Positions 37,074 through 47,443 are shown, counted from the stretch's first letter. The stretch is DNA of 64,000 nucleotides from a bacterium (GCA_905221545.1 CAJNDO010000007.1:72660-136659), one strand, 5' to 3'. Numbers and translations: made by a program. Notes: generated from the sequence alone by a model not told the origin.

Positions 37074-37120
37074 AAAAGGCATATTGTCAGGTCTTGAAGA
37101 ATCTTGATAATATGTCTTTT
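37074..37120 (+). repeat. 47-base hairpin repeat, copy 1
   Basis: AAAAGGCATATTGTCA pairs with TGATAATATGTCTTTT (two G-U pairs) around a 15-base loop. The same element, equally long and alignable without gaps, lies at 44374-44420. Here it can act as terminator after the VOC gene. Confidence 0.7.
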
Positions 37121-37218
37121 ATGATGAAAAATACTTCTAAATGTTAGCCTATAATTGAGAATCTTTCCATTTATTCTTCGATTTGTTCGTTTTTTATCTC
37201 AAAATACTGACAAAATAT

Positions 37219-37247
37219 TTGATTTTTAAAGTTATTTAGTGTAAAAT
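37219..37247 (+). promoter_or_regulatory. Promoter of xpt-pbuX
   Basis: -35 TTGATT, 17 bases, -10 TAAAAT, about 40 bases before the purine aptamer. Confidence 0.75.
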
Positions 37248-37289
37248 AAAAACATTGGCGCAAGCCTATTTAAAATTGAATATCGTTTT

Positions 37290-37352
37290 ACTTGTTTATG
37301 TCGTGAATTGGCACGACGTTTCTACAAGGTGCCGGAACACCTAACAATAAGT
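37290..37352 (+). promoter_or_regulatory. Guanine-class purine riboswitch
   Basis: P1 ACTTGTT / AATAAGT, P2 GTCGTG / CACGAC, the conserved J2/3 GTTTCTAC, and P3 AGGTG / CACCT. The specificity base between P3 and P1 is C37345, which selects guanine (hypoxanthine) over adenine. Placed before xpt-pbuX as expected. Confidence 0.93.
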
Positions 37353-37394
37353 AAGTTAGCTTGAGGGGATGGTCTTTTTGCCATGCCTATTTTG

Positions 37395-37426
37395 GGACTT
37401 GCTTAAAGATTAAGTAGGTCCTTTTT
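37395..37426 (+). terminator. Riboswitch-controlled terminator before xpt
   Basis: GGACTTGCTTAA pairs with TTAAGTAGGTCC (two G-U pairs), then five T. The 5' arm side can compete with leader sequence freed when guanine is absent. Confidence 0.85.
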
Positions 37427-37488
37427 CAATTTCTTACTAGAAACTCTAAACAAGCAAATGAAGCATCTTTTAGACTTTAGGAGGTCTT

Positions 37489-38070
37489 ATGAAATTATTA
37501 GAAGAGCGCATCCTCGAGGATGGGCATATCTTGGGTGATAACATCCTCAAGGTGGATTCCTTTTTAACCCACCAAGTTGACTTTAGCTTGATGCGAGAGA
37601 TTGGTAAGGTTTTTGCGGAAAAATTCGCTGCTGCTGGCATTACCAAGGTCGTGACCATTGAAGCTTCAGGCATTGCACCAGCCGTTTTTACAGCTGAAGC
37701 CTTAAATGTTCCCATGATTTTCGCCAAAAAAGCTAAAAACATTACTATGAACGAAGGAATCTTAACTGCCGAAGTTTACTCCTTTACCAAGCAAGTGACC
37801 AGCACCGTTTCTATCGCTGGAAAATTCCTCTCACCAGAGGACAAGGTTTTGATTATCGACGATTTCCTTGCTAACGGCCAAGCTGCTAAAGGCTTGATTC
37901 AAATCATCGAACAGGCAGGTGCCACAGTCGAAGCTATCGGTATCGTGATTGAAAAATCCTTCCAAGATGGCCGTGATTTACTTGAAAAAGCAGGCTACCC
38001 TGTTATATCACTCGCTCGTTTGGATCGTTTTGAAAATGGTCAAGTCGTATTTAAGGAGGCAGATCTCTAA
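37489..38070 (+). CDS. xpt: Xanthine phosphoribosyltransferase
   Basis: A 193-residue purine salvage enzyme that makes XMP from xanthine and PRPP. The PRPP motif is [13 protein letters not shown]; the N-terminal [20 protein letters not shown] is characteristic of Xpt. AGGAGG precedes the ATG. Shares one base with pbuX (TAATG) and is governed by the guanine riboswitch. Confidence 0.96.
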   Translation: MKLLEERILEDGHILGDNILKVDSFLTHQVDFSLMREIGKVFAEKFAAAGITKVVTIEASGIAPAVFTAEALNVPMIFAKKAKNITMNEGILTAEVYSFTKQVTSTVSIAGKFLSPEDKVLIIDDFLANGQAAKGLIQIIEQAGATVEAIGIVIEKSFQDGRDLLEKAGYPVISLARLDRFENGQVVFKEADL

Positions 38071-39332
38071 TGCAAACTCAAGAAAAACACTCGCAAGCAG
38101 CCGTTCTTGGCTTGCAGCACTTACTAGCCATGTACTCAGGATCTATCCTAGTTCCCATCATGATTGCGACAGCCCTTGGCTATTCAACTGAGCAGTTGAC
38201 CTACCTGATTTCTACAGATATCTTCATGTGTGGGGTGGCGACCTTCCTCCAACTCCAACTCAACAAATACTTTGGAATTGGACTACCAGTCGTTCTCGGA
38301 GTTGCTTTCCAATCAGTCGCTCCTTTGATTATGATTGGTCAAAGTCATGGTAGTGGTGCTATGTTTGGTGCCCTTATCGCATCAGGGATTTACGTGGTTC
38401 TTGTTTCAGGCATCTTCTCAAAAGTAGCTAATCTTTTCCCATCTATCGTAACCGGATCTGTTATTACTACGATTGGTTTAACCTTGATTCCTGTCGCTAT
38501 TGGAAATATGGGAAATAACGTTCCAGAGCCAACTGGTCAAAGTCTCTTACTTGCAGCTATCACTGTTCTGATTATCCTCTTGATCAACATCTTTACCAAA
38601 GGATTTATCAAGTCTATCTCCATTTTGATTGGACTGGTTGTCGGAACTGCCATTGCTGCTACTATGGACTTGGTGGACTTCTCTCCTGTTGCGGCAGCAC
38701 CTCTTGTCCATGTCCCAACCCCACTCTACTTTGGAATGCCAACCTTTGAAATCTCATCCATTGTCATGATGTGTATCATCGCAACGGTGTCTATGGTTGA
38801 GTCAACAGGTGTTTACATAGCCTTGTCTGATATCACGAAAGACCCAATCGACAGCACGCGCCTTCGCAACGGTTACCGTGCAGAAGGTTTAGCCGTACTT
38901 CTCGGAGGAATCTTTAACACCTTCCCTTACACAGGATTTTCACAAAACGTTGGTCTGGTTAAATTATCAGGTATCAAGAAACGCCTGCCAATCTACTACG
39001 CAGCTGGTTTCCTGGTTCTCCTTGGACTCCTTCCTAAGTTTGGCGCCCTTGCCCAAATCATTCCAAGTCCTGTCCTCGGTGGTGCCATGCTGGTGATGTT
39101 TGGTTTTGTATCGATTCAAGGGATGCAAATCCTCGCCCGCGTTGATTTTGCTAACAATGAACATAACTTCCTTATCGCAGCTGTTTCAATCGCTGCAGGT
39201 GTCGGACTCAACAACAGTAATCTCTTTGTCAGCATGCCGACAGCCTTCCAAATGTTCTTCTCAAACGGAATCGTCGTAGCCAGCCTACTCGCTATTGTAC
39301 TCAATGCCGTATTAAATCATAAAAAGAAATAA
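38070..39332 (+). CDS. pbuX: Xanthine permease
   Basis: A 420-residue NCS2 family nucleobase transporter with 12 or more membrane segments and the family motif QNVGLVKLSG preceded by FPYTGFS. It imports xanthine for Xpt. Translationally coupled to xpt and ended by a good terminator. Confidence 0.95.
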   Translation: MQTQEKHSQAAVLGLQHLLAMYSGSILVPIMIATALGYSTEQLTYLISTDIFMCGVATFLQLQLNKYFGIGLPVVLGVAFQSVAPLIMIGQSHGSGAMFGALIASGIYVVLVSGIFSKVANLFPSIVTGSVITTIGLTLIPVAIGNMGNNVPEPTGQSLLLAAITVLIILLINIFTKGFIKSISILIGLVVGTAIAATMDLVDFSPVAAAPLVHVPTPLYFGMPTFEISSIVMMCIIATVSMVESTGVYIALSDITKDPIDSTRLRNGYRAEGLAVLLGGIFNTFPYTGFSQNVGLVKLSGIKKRLPIYYAAGFLVLLGLLPKFGALAQIIPSPVLGGAMLVMFGFVSIQGMQILARVDFANNEHNFLIAAVSIAAGVGLNNSNLFVSMPTAFQMFFSNGIVVASLLAIVLNAVLNHKKK

Positions 39333-39333
39333 G

Positions 39334-39358
39334 AAAAAGAGGTATGAGCCTCTTTTTT
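39334..39358 (+). terminator. Terminator after pbuX
   Basis: AAAAAGAGG / CCTCTTTTT with a six-base loop and a T run; it can also work for the convergent thioesterase gene. Confidence 0.85.
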
Positions 39359-39364
39359 GTTTAT

Positions 39365-39769
39365 CTATATCCTTACCTGTCTATCTTCTGACCTTTGGCC
39401 TGTGACAAACATGGTGAAGGTTGCTTTGCAGACATTTTTGCCTTCTTGATTGGTGATATCCACATCCACGACACAGGTTGTGCGACCTTGATGGACGCAT
39501 TCTCCTTTAATGGTCAACACGTCGTCGAGTTTTCCAGCCTTGAGGTAGTTGATAGAGGACTGGAGTGTCACCCCATCAAGCCCCAGCGAGATAACCACCA
39601 GACCACTGATCTGGTCACAAAGGGTAAAGAGATAGCCACCATGGGCATTGCCATAGTAGTTAAGCGACGAGTCCACTACTTTGGTCGTCACCACAACGTG
39701 ACCATCTCTCATTTTTTCTATTTCGTAATTTTCAAAGGCAGATATAGCGTCAAAATGAAAATCTTTCAT
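39365..39769 (-). CDS. PaaI-type hotdog-fold thioesterase
   Basis: A 134-residue single hotdog domain with the pattern NAHGGYLFTLCDQISG, where Asn/His/Asp form the thioesterase site. Acts on an acyl-CoA of unknown kind. AGGAGG five bases before ATG at 39769 sets the start; a further in-frame start seven codons upstream has no site. Confidence 0.85.
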   Translation of the reverse strand: MKDFHFDAISAFENYEIEKMRDGHVVVTTKVVDSSLNYYGNAHGGYLFTLCDQISGLVVISLGLDGVTLQSSINYLKAGKLDDVLTIKGECVHQGRTTCVVDVDITNQEGKNVCKATFTMFVTGQRSEDRQVRI

Positions 39770-39838
39770 CGTTTCCTCCTGATATTTCAAACGACACTAT
39801 GATACTACTTTTTATAGGACTGTGCAAGGAGAAAGCTC

Positions 39839-41326
39839 CTAGTCTGGCAAAATTCCGACCTGCTCTACAAAGCGCATAAAGGCTGCCTGTCCTTGTTCCG
39901 TCTGCTTGTAAACCCCTGCATCCTCTAGAACGCGTGCAAAAATATCACCCACAGAGTCCTTGACGACTTCAAGGGCCTTTTCTTTATCCGCTAGGTCTGG
40001 ATGTTGAGCTTTGAGCTGGTCTGCCCATTCCTGATGATAAGAGGCAACTGTATCCTCATCTCCCACGAGGTAGCTGGCGACTTGCTCCACTTCTGCTTTC
40101 AAACGTGGCGGTAAAATAGCCAAGCCCATAACCTCAATCAAGCCGATATTTTCCTTCTTGATATGTTGGACATCCTTGTGGGGATGATAAATTCCATCAG
40201 GATGCTCTGGCGATGTCTGATTGTCTCGCAAGACCAAGTCCAACTCAAACTGACCATCGCGTTTGCGGGCAATGGGTGTAATGGTATGGTGTGGTGTTCC
40301 ATTACTTTCTGCTAAGACTTGCACTGCAGGATCTGAATACTGGCGCCATTCCTGCAAAATCTTATCAGCCAAGTTAATCAAATCCTCTTTGGAATCCGAA
40401 GTCAAACGCAACACTGACATGGGCCACTTGACAATCCCTGCCTTGACCTGCTCAAATCCAGCAAAACAGAAAGTCTTTTGCAAGGGAGCCAATTCCATAG
40501 GGAATACGTGACGGCCTCCCTGATAGTGGTCATGGGTGAGAATAGACCCCCCAACAATTGGTAAGTCCGCATTTGAACCCGCAAAATAGCCCGGAAACTG
40601 CTCTACGATAGCCAGCAGACGCTCAAAACTCTGACAACTAATGGCCATAGGACGATGCTGGCCATCTAAGAAAATACAGTGCTCATTAAAATAAGCATAG
40701 GGCGAATACTGGAAGCCCCACTCCTGACCATCCATCTCAAAACGGATAATGCGGTGATTGCTACGAGCTGGATGGTTAGCCCGACCATGATAGCCTTCGT
40801 TCTCTATACAAAGCTGACACTGGGGATAATTGCTAGCTTGCACCAACTTGGCCGCCGCAATCTCTTTCGGATCCTTTTCAGGCTTAGAGAGATTGATGGT
40901 AATTTCAAGTTCTCCATAGTCAGATGGGACACGATAAGCGATATTTTTAGCAATGGCCTTGAGTTTGATGTAGTCATTTTTCTGGCTGAGCTGGTAAAAA
41001 TCTGCTATTGCCTGCTCAGGAGATTGGGTATAGGTTCCCCAAAAGTCACGATTGACCTGACTTGGACAAGGGGTCACCAAGTCCATTAGTTCAGCACCAA
41101 GGATTTCACGCGCAGTCTGACTATCCTCAATCGTCTCTAATCGAACCGCCTCCTCGACAAGCTGGTCCTTGAGGTTAATCAATTTATCCAGATTCGTCTC
41201 AACTTCCAAAACACCTTCCCCCACTCGTGCCAAGACACGATTGGTTAGGTAGATTCGATCCATTTCCTCAAAGGTACTTTCTGCAATGACTTCTGTGATA
41301 AATGCATCTAAAACTCCCTGACTCAT
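39839..41326 (-). CDS. galT: Galactose-1-phosphate uridylyltransferase, class II
   Basis: A 495-residue Gram-positive type GalT (longer than and unlike the E. coli class). GGSILTHDHYQGGRHVFPME holds the histidine active-site motif. Leloir pathway enzyme exchanging UMP between UDP-glucose and galactose-1-phosphate. Overlaps the HAD gene by one base. Confidence 0.95.
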   Translation of the reverse strand: MSQGVLDAFITEVIAESTFEEMDRIYLTNRVLARVGEGVLEVETNLDKLINLKDQLVEEAVRLETIEDSQTAREILGAELMDLVTPCPSQVNRDFWGTYTQSPEQAIADFYQLSQKNDYIKLKAIAKNIAYRVPSDYGELEITINLSKPEKDPKEIAAAKLVQASNYPQCQLCIENEGYHGRANHPARSNHRIIRFEMDGQEWGFQYSPYAYFNEHCIFLDGQHRPMAISCQSFERLLAIVEQFPGYFAGSNADLPIVGGSILTHDHYQGGRHVFPMELAPLQKTFCFAGFEQVKAGIVKWPMSVLRLTSDSKEDLINLADKILQEWRQYSDPAVQVLAESNGTPHHTITPIARKRDGQFELDLVLRDNQTSPEHPDGIYHPHKDVQHIKKENIGLIEVMGLAILPPRLKAEVEQVASYLVGDEDTVASYHQEWADQLKAQHPDLADKEKALEVVKDSVGDIFARVLEDAGVYKQTEQGQAAFMRFVEQVGILPD

Positions 41327-41982
41327 TAATTCTCCTTCTTACTTTCTAAATAGTCTCTGACAGCATCTAAATCCTGAAAAATTTGTTCTGTTTTATTTAA
41401 GAAAGACTGTGCTGGCATTTTTAAGTCTGGAATACAAATAACTGGTATCCCAGCTCTATAGGCTGCTTCAATCCCTGCTTCACTATCCTCTAATACTAAG
41501 CAATTCTCTGGTAAAACATTCAAATCACTACAGGCCTTTAAAAATATATCAGGGTAAGGTTTGCTTCGCTTGACATCTTTTGCAAAAACTAGATGGTCAA
41601 ATAGGGACAGTATACCATTACTATCCAAAATCATTCTAGCTCTAGATTCAACACTTGAAGTTGCTAAAGCGATTGGAATACCTTCTCTTTGCAAAAAAGC
41701 AAGCAAATTTTTAGCACCTTTTTTTAAATTTACACCTTTGGCTAATATTCGAGCTTCCAGTTCATAAACTTTTTCCAAGGTTTGGTCAAAGTTCCAAGGT
41801 AAATCATAGGTATCTAAAAATCGTTGAACATTCTCCTCTTCCCTATGTCCACTGTATTCTCTAGAATATGTTTCTTCTGTGAAAGGAATTCCAAAATCTG
41901 CAAGCAATTCTTGATAAACTTTTAGAGAAATGATCTCAGTATCAGCTAATAAGCCATCTAAATCAAATATTACAGCGTCCAT
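41326..41982 (-). CDS. HAD family phosphatase/phosphomutase (beta-phosphoglucomutase-like)
   Basis: A 218-residue HAD protein: FDLDGLLADTE (nucleophile Asp), ALATSSVESR, and KPYPDIFLKA with EDSEAGIEAA. It resembles beta-PGM or sugar-phosphate phosphatases. It sits between galK and galT, where pneumococcal galKT has nothing as I remember, and it looks more A+T-rich than both neighbours. A role in clearing galactose-1-phosphate or in a related mutase step is plausible. Confidence 0.82.
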   Translation of the reverse strand: MDAVIFDLDGLLADTEIISLKVYQELLADFGIPFTEETYSREYSGHREEENVQRFLDTYDLPWNFDQTLEKVYELEARILAKGVNLKKGAKNLLAFLQREGIPIALATSSVESRARMILDSNGILSLFDHLVFAKDVKRSKPYPDIFLKACSDLNVLPENCLVLEDSEAGIEAAYRAGIPVICIPDLKMPAQSFLNKTEQIFQDLDAVRDYLESKKEN

Positions 41983-41993
41983 TTACTTCTCTC

Positions 41994-43172
41994 CTAGTCT
42001 AAAACGCGAGTGCCACCTGCAACTTCAGCGATATAGAAGCTTGGAGCATATCCAACGACTTCCTCGTAGTGCTTGCCTACAGCTTCCTTAAAGGCCTCAA
42101 CAGCATCTTTTTGCACCAAGGCAATGGCACAGCCACCAAATCCTGCCCCTGTCATACGAGCACCAAGAACACCTTCCTGAGCCCAAGCAGTATGAACGAG
42201 GGTATCCAATTCCAAGCCAGTTACTTCATAGTCATGTTCTAGAGAAACGTGAGAAGCATTCATTAAGAGACCAAATGTTTCCAAATCACCTGCTTGAAGG
42301 GCTGCTTGAGCTTTAAGAGTACGTTGGTTTTCAAGCACAGCATGACGAGCACGTTTCAAACGATTTTCGTCTTTAATCAGATAGCTATATTGGTCAAAGG
42401 CCCACTCGTCCAATTCACCCAAGGTCTGAATATCCAAGGCAACTTGCAATTCTTCCACTGCTTTTTCACACTCAGCACGGCGTTCATTGTATTTAGAGTC
42501 TGCTAGTTCACGACGTTTGTTGGTGTTCATGATGACAACAACATTGTCTTTCAAATCAAGCGGCACCAAGTCATACTCCAAGGTGTTGGTATCAAGGTAA
42601 ATAGCGCGTTGGTCAGCACCCATACCGATAGCAAACTGATCCATGATACCAGAGTTGACTCCGATAAAGTTATTTTCTGTTTGTTTTCCGATTTTAACCA
42701 AATCCAAACGGTCTAGTTTTAAATCAAAGAGATGCTCTGCCACGACCCCTGTCAAGAGTTCCAAGGACGCTGATGAAGACAAGCCAGCACCATTTGGGAT
42801 ATTCCCATAAACATAAAAATCAAAACCTTTGTCAATCACGTGTCCAGCTTCTTGCAAGAAATGAAGGACACCTTTTGGATAGTTGGTCCAGCTATGCTCC
42901 TTTTCAAACTTGAGGCCTGCAAGAGGAACTTCAATGATCCCCTTGTCCTCAAAGTTAGCTGAGTAGAAACGTAAAACTTGGTCGTCACGCTTGCGAGCTG
43001 CACCGTATGTTCCCAAGGAAATAGCAGCTGGAAAAACGTGTCCACCATTGTAGTCTGTGTGTTCACCAATCAAATTGATACGACCTGGTGAGAAGAAAGT
43101 TTTGTCTGCTTCTTGACCAAAAACAGCAAGAAAGTCTTTGTGAAGTGCTTCAGCAGTAAGATGTTGTGTCAT
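41994..43172 (-). CDS. galK: Galactokinase
   Basis: A 392-residue GHMP kinase with the galactokinase signature [15 protein letters not shown], the ATP loop [13 protein letters not shown] and [12 protein letters not shown]. First gene of the leftward gal operon, divergent from galR, with AAAGGAG upstream. Confidence 0.96.
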   Translation of the reverse strand: MTQHLTAEALHKDFLAVFGQEADKTFFSPGRINLIGEHTDYNGGHVFPAAISLGTYGAARKRDDQVLRFYSANFEDKGIIEVPLAGLKFEKEHSWTNYPKGVLHFLQEAGHVIDKGFDFYVYGNIPNGAGLSSSASLELLTGVVAEHLFDLKLDRLDLVKIGKQTENNFIGVNSGIMDQFAIGMGADQRAIYLDTNTLEYDLVPLDLKDNVVVIMNTNKRRELADSKYNERRAECEKAVEELQVALDIQTLGELDEWAFDQYSYLIKDENRLKRARHAVLENQRTLKAQAALQAGDLETFGLLMNASHVSLEHDYEVTGLELDTLVHTAWAQEGVLGARMTGAGFGGCAIALVQKDAVEAFKEAVGKHYEEVVGYAPSFYIAEVAGGTRVLD

Positions 43173-43211
43173 ATGAATTCTCCTTTGACTGTCCGTTAAA
43201 TCATCTTAACG

Positions 43212-43294
43212 TGTAATCGTTTTCTTCTATTGTATCCAAGGCATTTGCCAAGGTCAATCCTTTTTACTAAACTTTTACTAAACTATCGGTAAAA
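43212..43294. promoter_or_regulatory. gal control region: galK promoter, cre site, GalR operators
   Basis: For galK (minus strand): -35 TTGACC, 17 bases, -10 TACAAT at 43229-43257. A near-consensus CcpA site TGTAATCGTTTTCT (43212-43225) lies just downstream of the -10. Upstream of both promoters, TTTTACTAAAC is repeated twice and TTTTAC-n10-GTAAAA (43273-43294) forms an inverted repeat, the probable GalR operator. galR itself has an extended -10, TGATATACT. Confidence 0.7.
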
Positions 43295-43309
43295 AGAAGA
43301 AAAATATGA

Positions 43310-44341
<1,032 letters not shown>

Positions 44342-44373
44342 AAGGAGACTGGTCAAAAAGTCTTTAAAATCAA

Positions 44374-44420
44374 AAAACGCATAATATCAGGTGTTGAAAA
44401 GCCTTGATACTATGCGTTTT
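44374..44420 (+). repeat. 47-base hairpin repeat, copy 2
   Basis: AAAACGCATAATATCA pairs with TGATACTATGCGTTTT (one mismatch) around GGTGTTGAAAAGCCT. Same length and layout as copy 1 at 37074-37120. It follows galR and could end its transcript. The remaining ~130 bases up to the pnuC remnant hold nothing I recognise. Confidence 0.7.
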
Positions 44421-44554
44421 ATTATGGGAAAATTTACTTCATTTTTTCCTGAAATTGAGCTTTTGCCCAGCCTTTTCCATCATATCAAATCCTTGATTAT
44501 CAACTCTATCTGTTTTAACCGAAAACTCAAAACAGCACTTTCAAACATCTTTTC

Positions 44555-45112
44555 CTAGTTAGGTAAATCCGTATTCTGCTTAGCTGCCTTGCTCCACTGG
44601 TACCAACCAACTAAACTATTAATCAGGTAAATCAGATATTTTCCTTGGATTTGTAGGCTTTCTCCCCACCAGAGGTAGATTGAAAAGACATTGGTAGCTG
44701 CCCAGAATATCCACTGTTCACGGTAAACAGCTGTCATGAGGATTTGCCCTACCCCATTGGTCGCATCGGTTATTGAATCACGATAGGGACGATTGGCACC
44801 GATAGACTGATAAATAAATCCAAAGGCCAATCACCAGAGAACACTATTGGAAAGATACTTTGTCCAACCCTTGCCGTCTAGTTTACGTGCGACAAACTCT
44901 TGTTGTTCTTTCTTAAACTGGGCTTGATAAATCCAAACCAAGAGACCAATTGGCTGCATGACCGTGAAGTAAAGGGTCGTCAATACCTCACCATAAAAAC
45001 CTTTCTGTAAGGCCAATATAAGGTAGATAACAGAGTTAATCAAACCAAATAGGTAGTTACTAGCACGACCTTCAGCTTCTCAAAGAGCAGAAAAAAGGTT
45101 AGTAAGGCTTGA
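44555..45112 (-). pseudogene. pnuC: PnuC nicotinamide riboside transporter, 3' remnant with two nonsense codons
   Basis: About 185 codons in one frame read as the C-terminal part of PnuC (GLINSVIYLILALQKGFYG, QPIGLLVWIYQ, YRDSITDATNGVGQILM, WWGESLQIQGKYLIYLINS). Two TGA codons interrupt it, at 45080-45082 and 44831-44833; in both, TGG (Trp) would restore the frame. The 5' end with the start codon is missing and is replaced by a transposase fragment. Not functional as it stands. Confidence 0.85.
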
Positions 45113-45115
45113 GAG

Positions 45116-45811
45116 ATGAATCATTTTAAAGGCAAACAATTCCAACAAGACGTCATCATTGTCGCTGTTGGTTATTACCTATGTTACAATCTGAGCTATC
45201 GTGAAGTTCAGGAATTGCTTTATGACCGTGGAATAAATGTTTGTCACACTACGATTTATCGGTGGGTTCAAGAATACAGTAAAATCCTCTATCATCTCTG
45301 GAAAAAGAAAAATAAACAGTCCTTCTATTCGTGGAAAATGGATGAAACCTATATCAAAATTAAGGGGCGTTGGCATTATCTCTATCGAGCGATTGATGCG
45401 GACGGTTTAACATTGGATATCTGGTTACGAAAGAAACGTCGAGCAGACGATAACAGCTATAAGTTAGAAGATACCGCCTATCAAGAAGATAAAGCACGCA
45501 AAGCAGAAATCGAAGATAAGCTAGCTATTGAAGCAATGAAAAGCAAGTACACCACGCTATTGCTAGAAAATATGTTGCTAAGTCCGTTTGAAATGCAAGA
45601 TACAAAAATCATGGCAGGATTGCAAGTCCATGTTTACCCCCTCTATGACGAACTGAAAGAATTAAGAGGGCTAAATAGTGTTAAAGACCACTTGTCTTAT
45701 GTTGCCAGCAGACGTGAAGAATATTCTAAGCATAATATCGCACGCTACCTCAAAAAAGCCATTGAACAATATCTACCAACGGTTAAAAGGCAGGACTTAA
45801 ACCATGAGTGA
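45116..45811 (+). pseudogene. Chimera: ISS1-like (IS6 family) transposase N-part fused to RepB C-terminal part
   Basis: Residues 1-104 (MNHFKGKQFQQDVIIVAVGY ... WLRKKR) match the ISS1-type IS6 transposase and contain only the first catalytic Asp (WKMDETY); the second and third acidic residues are gone. At about 45430 the frame continues without a stop into about 127 residues (LYDELKELRGLNSVKDHLSY ... YLPTVKRQDLNHE) that look like the C-terminus of lactic-acid-bacterial plasmid RepB initiators. No IS terminal repeat is seen at the left. The chimera is open over 231 codons but cannot be a transposase. Confidence 0.75.
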
Positions 45812-46249
45812 AGACTTAAAAACGATCAAAGAGCTGGCGGATGAGTTGAGTGTTACAAAACAAAATATTCAATATCACTACCAAAGGTTACCAAAAGAAT
45901 TACAGCTTAAAAGTTCCAATGGGTCTAATCTAATAAATTCTAAAGCAGAAAAAATAATTTTAGGTAAAGTAGAAAGTAGTAGCAAATCAAATACCAAAGA
46001 CCAACAAATAGAAAAACTAACTAATTTGTTAGACCAGCAACAACGATTAGCCTTGCAAGATAAAAAGTTGCTAGAAGAATACAAGGCGGAAAATGATAAC
46101 TTAAAAGCCCTCAAAATGCCCTCACAGGAAACAGAATTCAAACACTTAGACAATCTGAAGTGAACGCTCTTAAAGAGAAGTTGGAAAATTTACAGGAACA
46201 AATCAAAGATCAAAAAAGGATAGAAGAACAAGAAAAACCAATAAAATAG
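45804..46249 (+). pseudogene. DUF536 plasmid protein, frameshifted
   Basis: Overlaps the RepB tail by eight bases, the usual place of the DUF536 gene on RepB-type plasmids. An N-terminal HTH (TIKELADELSVTKQNIQYHY) is followed by coiled coil. The frame stops at 46163, but the next frame continues EVNALKEKLENLQEQIKDQK to a TAG at 46249; restoring one A near 46145 joins them. Involved in plasmid maintenance on its home replicon; here a relic. Confidence 0.75.
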
Positions 46250-46257
46250 TGGGGACT

Positions 46258-46419
46258 ATGGCGAAAATAGATGATTCAGTTAAAAAGAAAGTTCCAGAAT
46301 TGCGATTTAAAGGATTCACGGATGAATGGGAACAGCGTAAGTTGGGAGACGAAGTTCGAATAGTGATTGGACAGTCTCCTAATTCAGAAAATTATACTGA
46401 TGATCCTAATGGGCGCTAA
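46258..46419 (+). pseudogene. hsdS: Type I restriction specificity subunit HsdS, N-terminal fragment
   Basis: Fifty-three codons reading MAKIDDSVKKKVPELRFKGF, then TDEWEQRKLGD and GQSPNSENYTDDP, the typical opening of lactococcal plasmid-borne HsdS. It then ends at a stop created by a junction. No hsdM or hsdR is nearby. On lactococcal plasmids hsdS often follows repB and its DUF536 partner, so this is one more piece of the same plasmid. Confidence 0.8.
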
Positions 46420-46561
46420 AAATGCGAAGACCTATGAAGACTATTTTGTATTAGTCAAACAAAAAATCCAAAAGAAATGGTATATGATTATGACCATGAA
46501 ACAAAGTAAAATCAAACCGAGTGATCTGAGGAAGCACCCGATGATCATGAAACGTTATTAA
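46409..46561 (+). CDS. Unrecognised 50-codon reading frame in the island
   Basis: MGAKNAKTYEDYFVLVKQKI ... KHPMIMKRY, basic and without a membrane segment. It starts inside the HsdS fragment and may be the tail of a truncated gene joined there. I do not recognise it and no good ribosome binding site is seen. Confidence 0.3.
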   Translation: MGAKNAKTYEDYFVLVKQKIQKKWYMIMTMKQSKIKPSDLRKHPMIMKRY

Positions 46562-46565
46562 ACAC

Positions 46566-46641
46566 AAAAGTCACCCATGTGAGTTCTTGACAGAAGCTGA
46601 AGTTAATCCTTCAACCTGGAAAACCCGCAGAGGTGACTTTT
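46566..46641. repeat. Inverted repeat at the end of the ECF operon
   Basis: AAAAGTCACC (46566-46575) and GGTGACTTTT (46632-46641) form a 10-bp perfect stem enclosing 56 bases. Read leftward it follows the last ECF gene directly and may end its transcript; it may also mark an edge of the acquired block. Confidence 0.5.
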
Positions 46642-46642
46642 T

Positions 46643-47443
46643 CTATACATCTCGATTTTTCTGGCAATAATCATTAACCGATAAATATGTCTGTGAATCA
46701 CCCAGCGACTCCGCTATGTCCATAATCCGCGGTGGTAGTAATCCCACTCGCTGGACAAGTTCGTGATTGCTGAACAATTCCCGTGGACTGCCGGCGAAGC
46801 CAAACTTCCCGTGTTCCATAACATACACCGACTCAAACTCGGTGGCGACCCAATCCATGTCATGGGTGATGGTCACAACTTGGTGGCCCGAATCAGCCAA
46901 CTGATGGAAAATTGCGGTCAACTTGCGCCGGCTTTCCCAATCAAGCGACATCATCGGCTCATCAAATAAATAAATCGCCGGATCCACTGCCAAAACTGTG
47001 GCAACGCTCAACAGCTTGCGTTCCGACAATGACAGGTCATATGGACTTTCAGCTGTTTTATCATCCAAGCCAACTCTTTTTAGAGCCGCTAAAGCCCGCC
47101 TCGTAATCGTGTCGTGGTCATCCATGACCTGCGCGACACTCCACTCCACCTCTCGTTGAACGGTCGGGTTGAAAAGCTGATCGTCAGGATTCTGAAAAGT
47201 AATCCCAACCTTCAGTAACTTTTCGACTGGTTTAAGATCATTAAAATTTTCTCCATCGATCTTAATCACACCGGTTTGTGGTGTCAGCAAACCCGTCAAC
47301 AATTTGAAGAGCGTTGATTTGCCGGCACCATTTTGGCCGACAATCGCCACCATCGGATCGGCGAAGTGTTTGTCTTCAACATCCAAGCTAAAGGACCGTT
47401 CCGGATAAGTGAACGTCAGGTGGCTCAGTTCAATTGTGGACAT
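46643..47443 (-). CDS. ECF transporter ATPase (EcfA-type), degenerate signature
   Basis: A 266-residue energy-coupling ATPase with Walker A GQNGAGKST, Q-loop FQNPDDQLF, signature LSLSERKLL (in place of LSGGQ), Walker B AIYLFDEP and switch ITHDMD. Its partner has a canonical signature but a changed Walker B, so the pair is asymmetric. Last of four overlapping genes (14 bases with the previous). G+C looks clearly higher than in host genes. Confidence 0.88.
   Translation of the reverse strand: MSTIELSHLTFTYPERSFSLDVEDKHFADPMVAIVGQNGAGKSTLFKLLTGLLTPQTGVIKIDGENFNDLKPVEKLLKVGITFQNPDDQLFNPTVQREVEWSVAQVMDDHDTITRRALAALKRVGLDDKTAESPYDLSLSERKLLSVATVLAVDPAIYLFDEPMMSLDWESRRKLTAIFHQLADSGHQVVTITHDMDWVATEFESVYVMEHGKFGFAGSPRELFSNHELVQRVGLLPPRIMDIAESLGDSQTYLSVNDYCQKNRDV

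Noticed and set aside
45116..45440. Intact ISS1/IS6 insertion sequence
   Set aside because: Terminal repeats and the second and third catalytic residues are absent; pnuC sequence reaches to within a few bases of the start codon.
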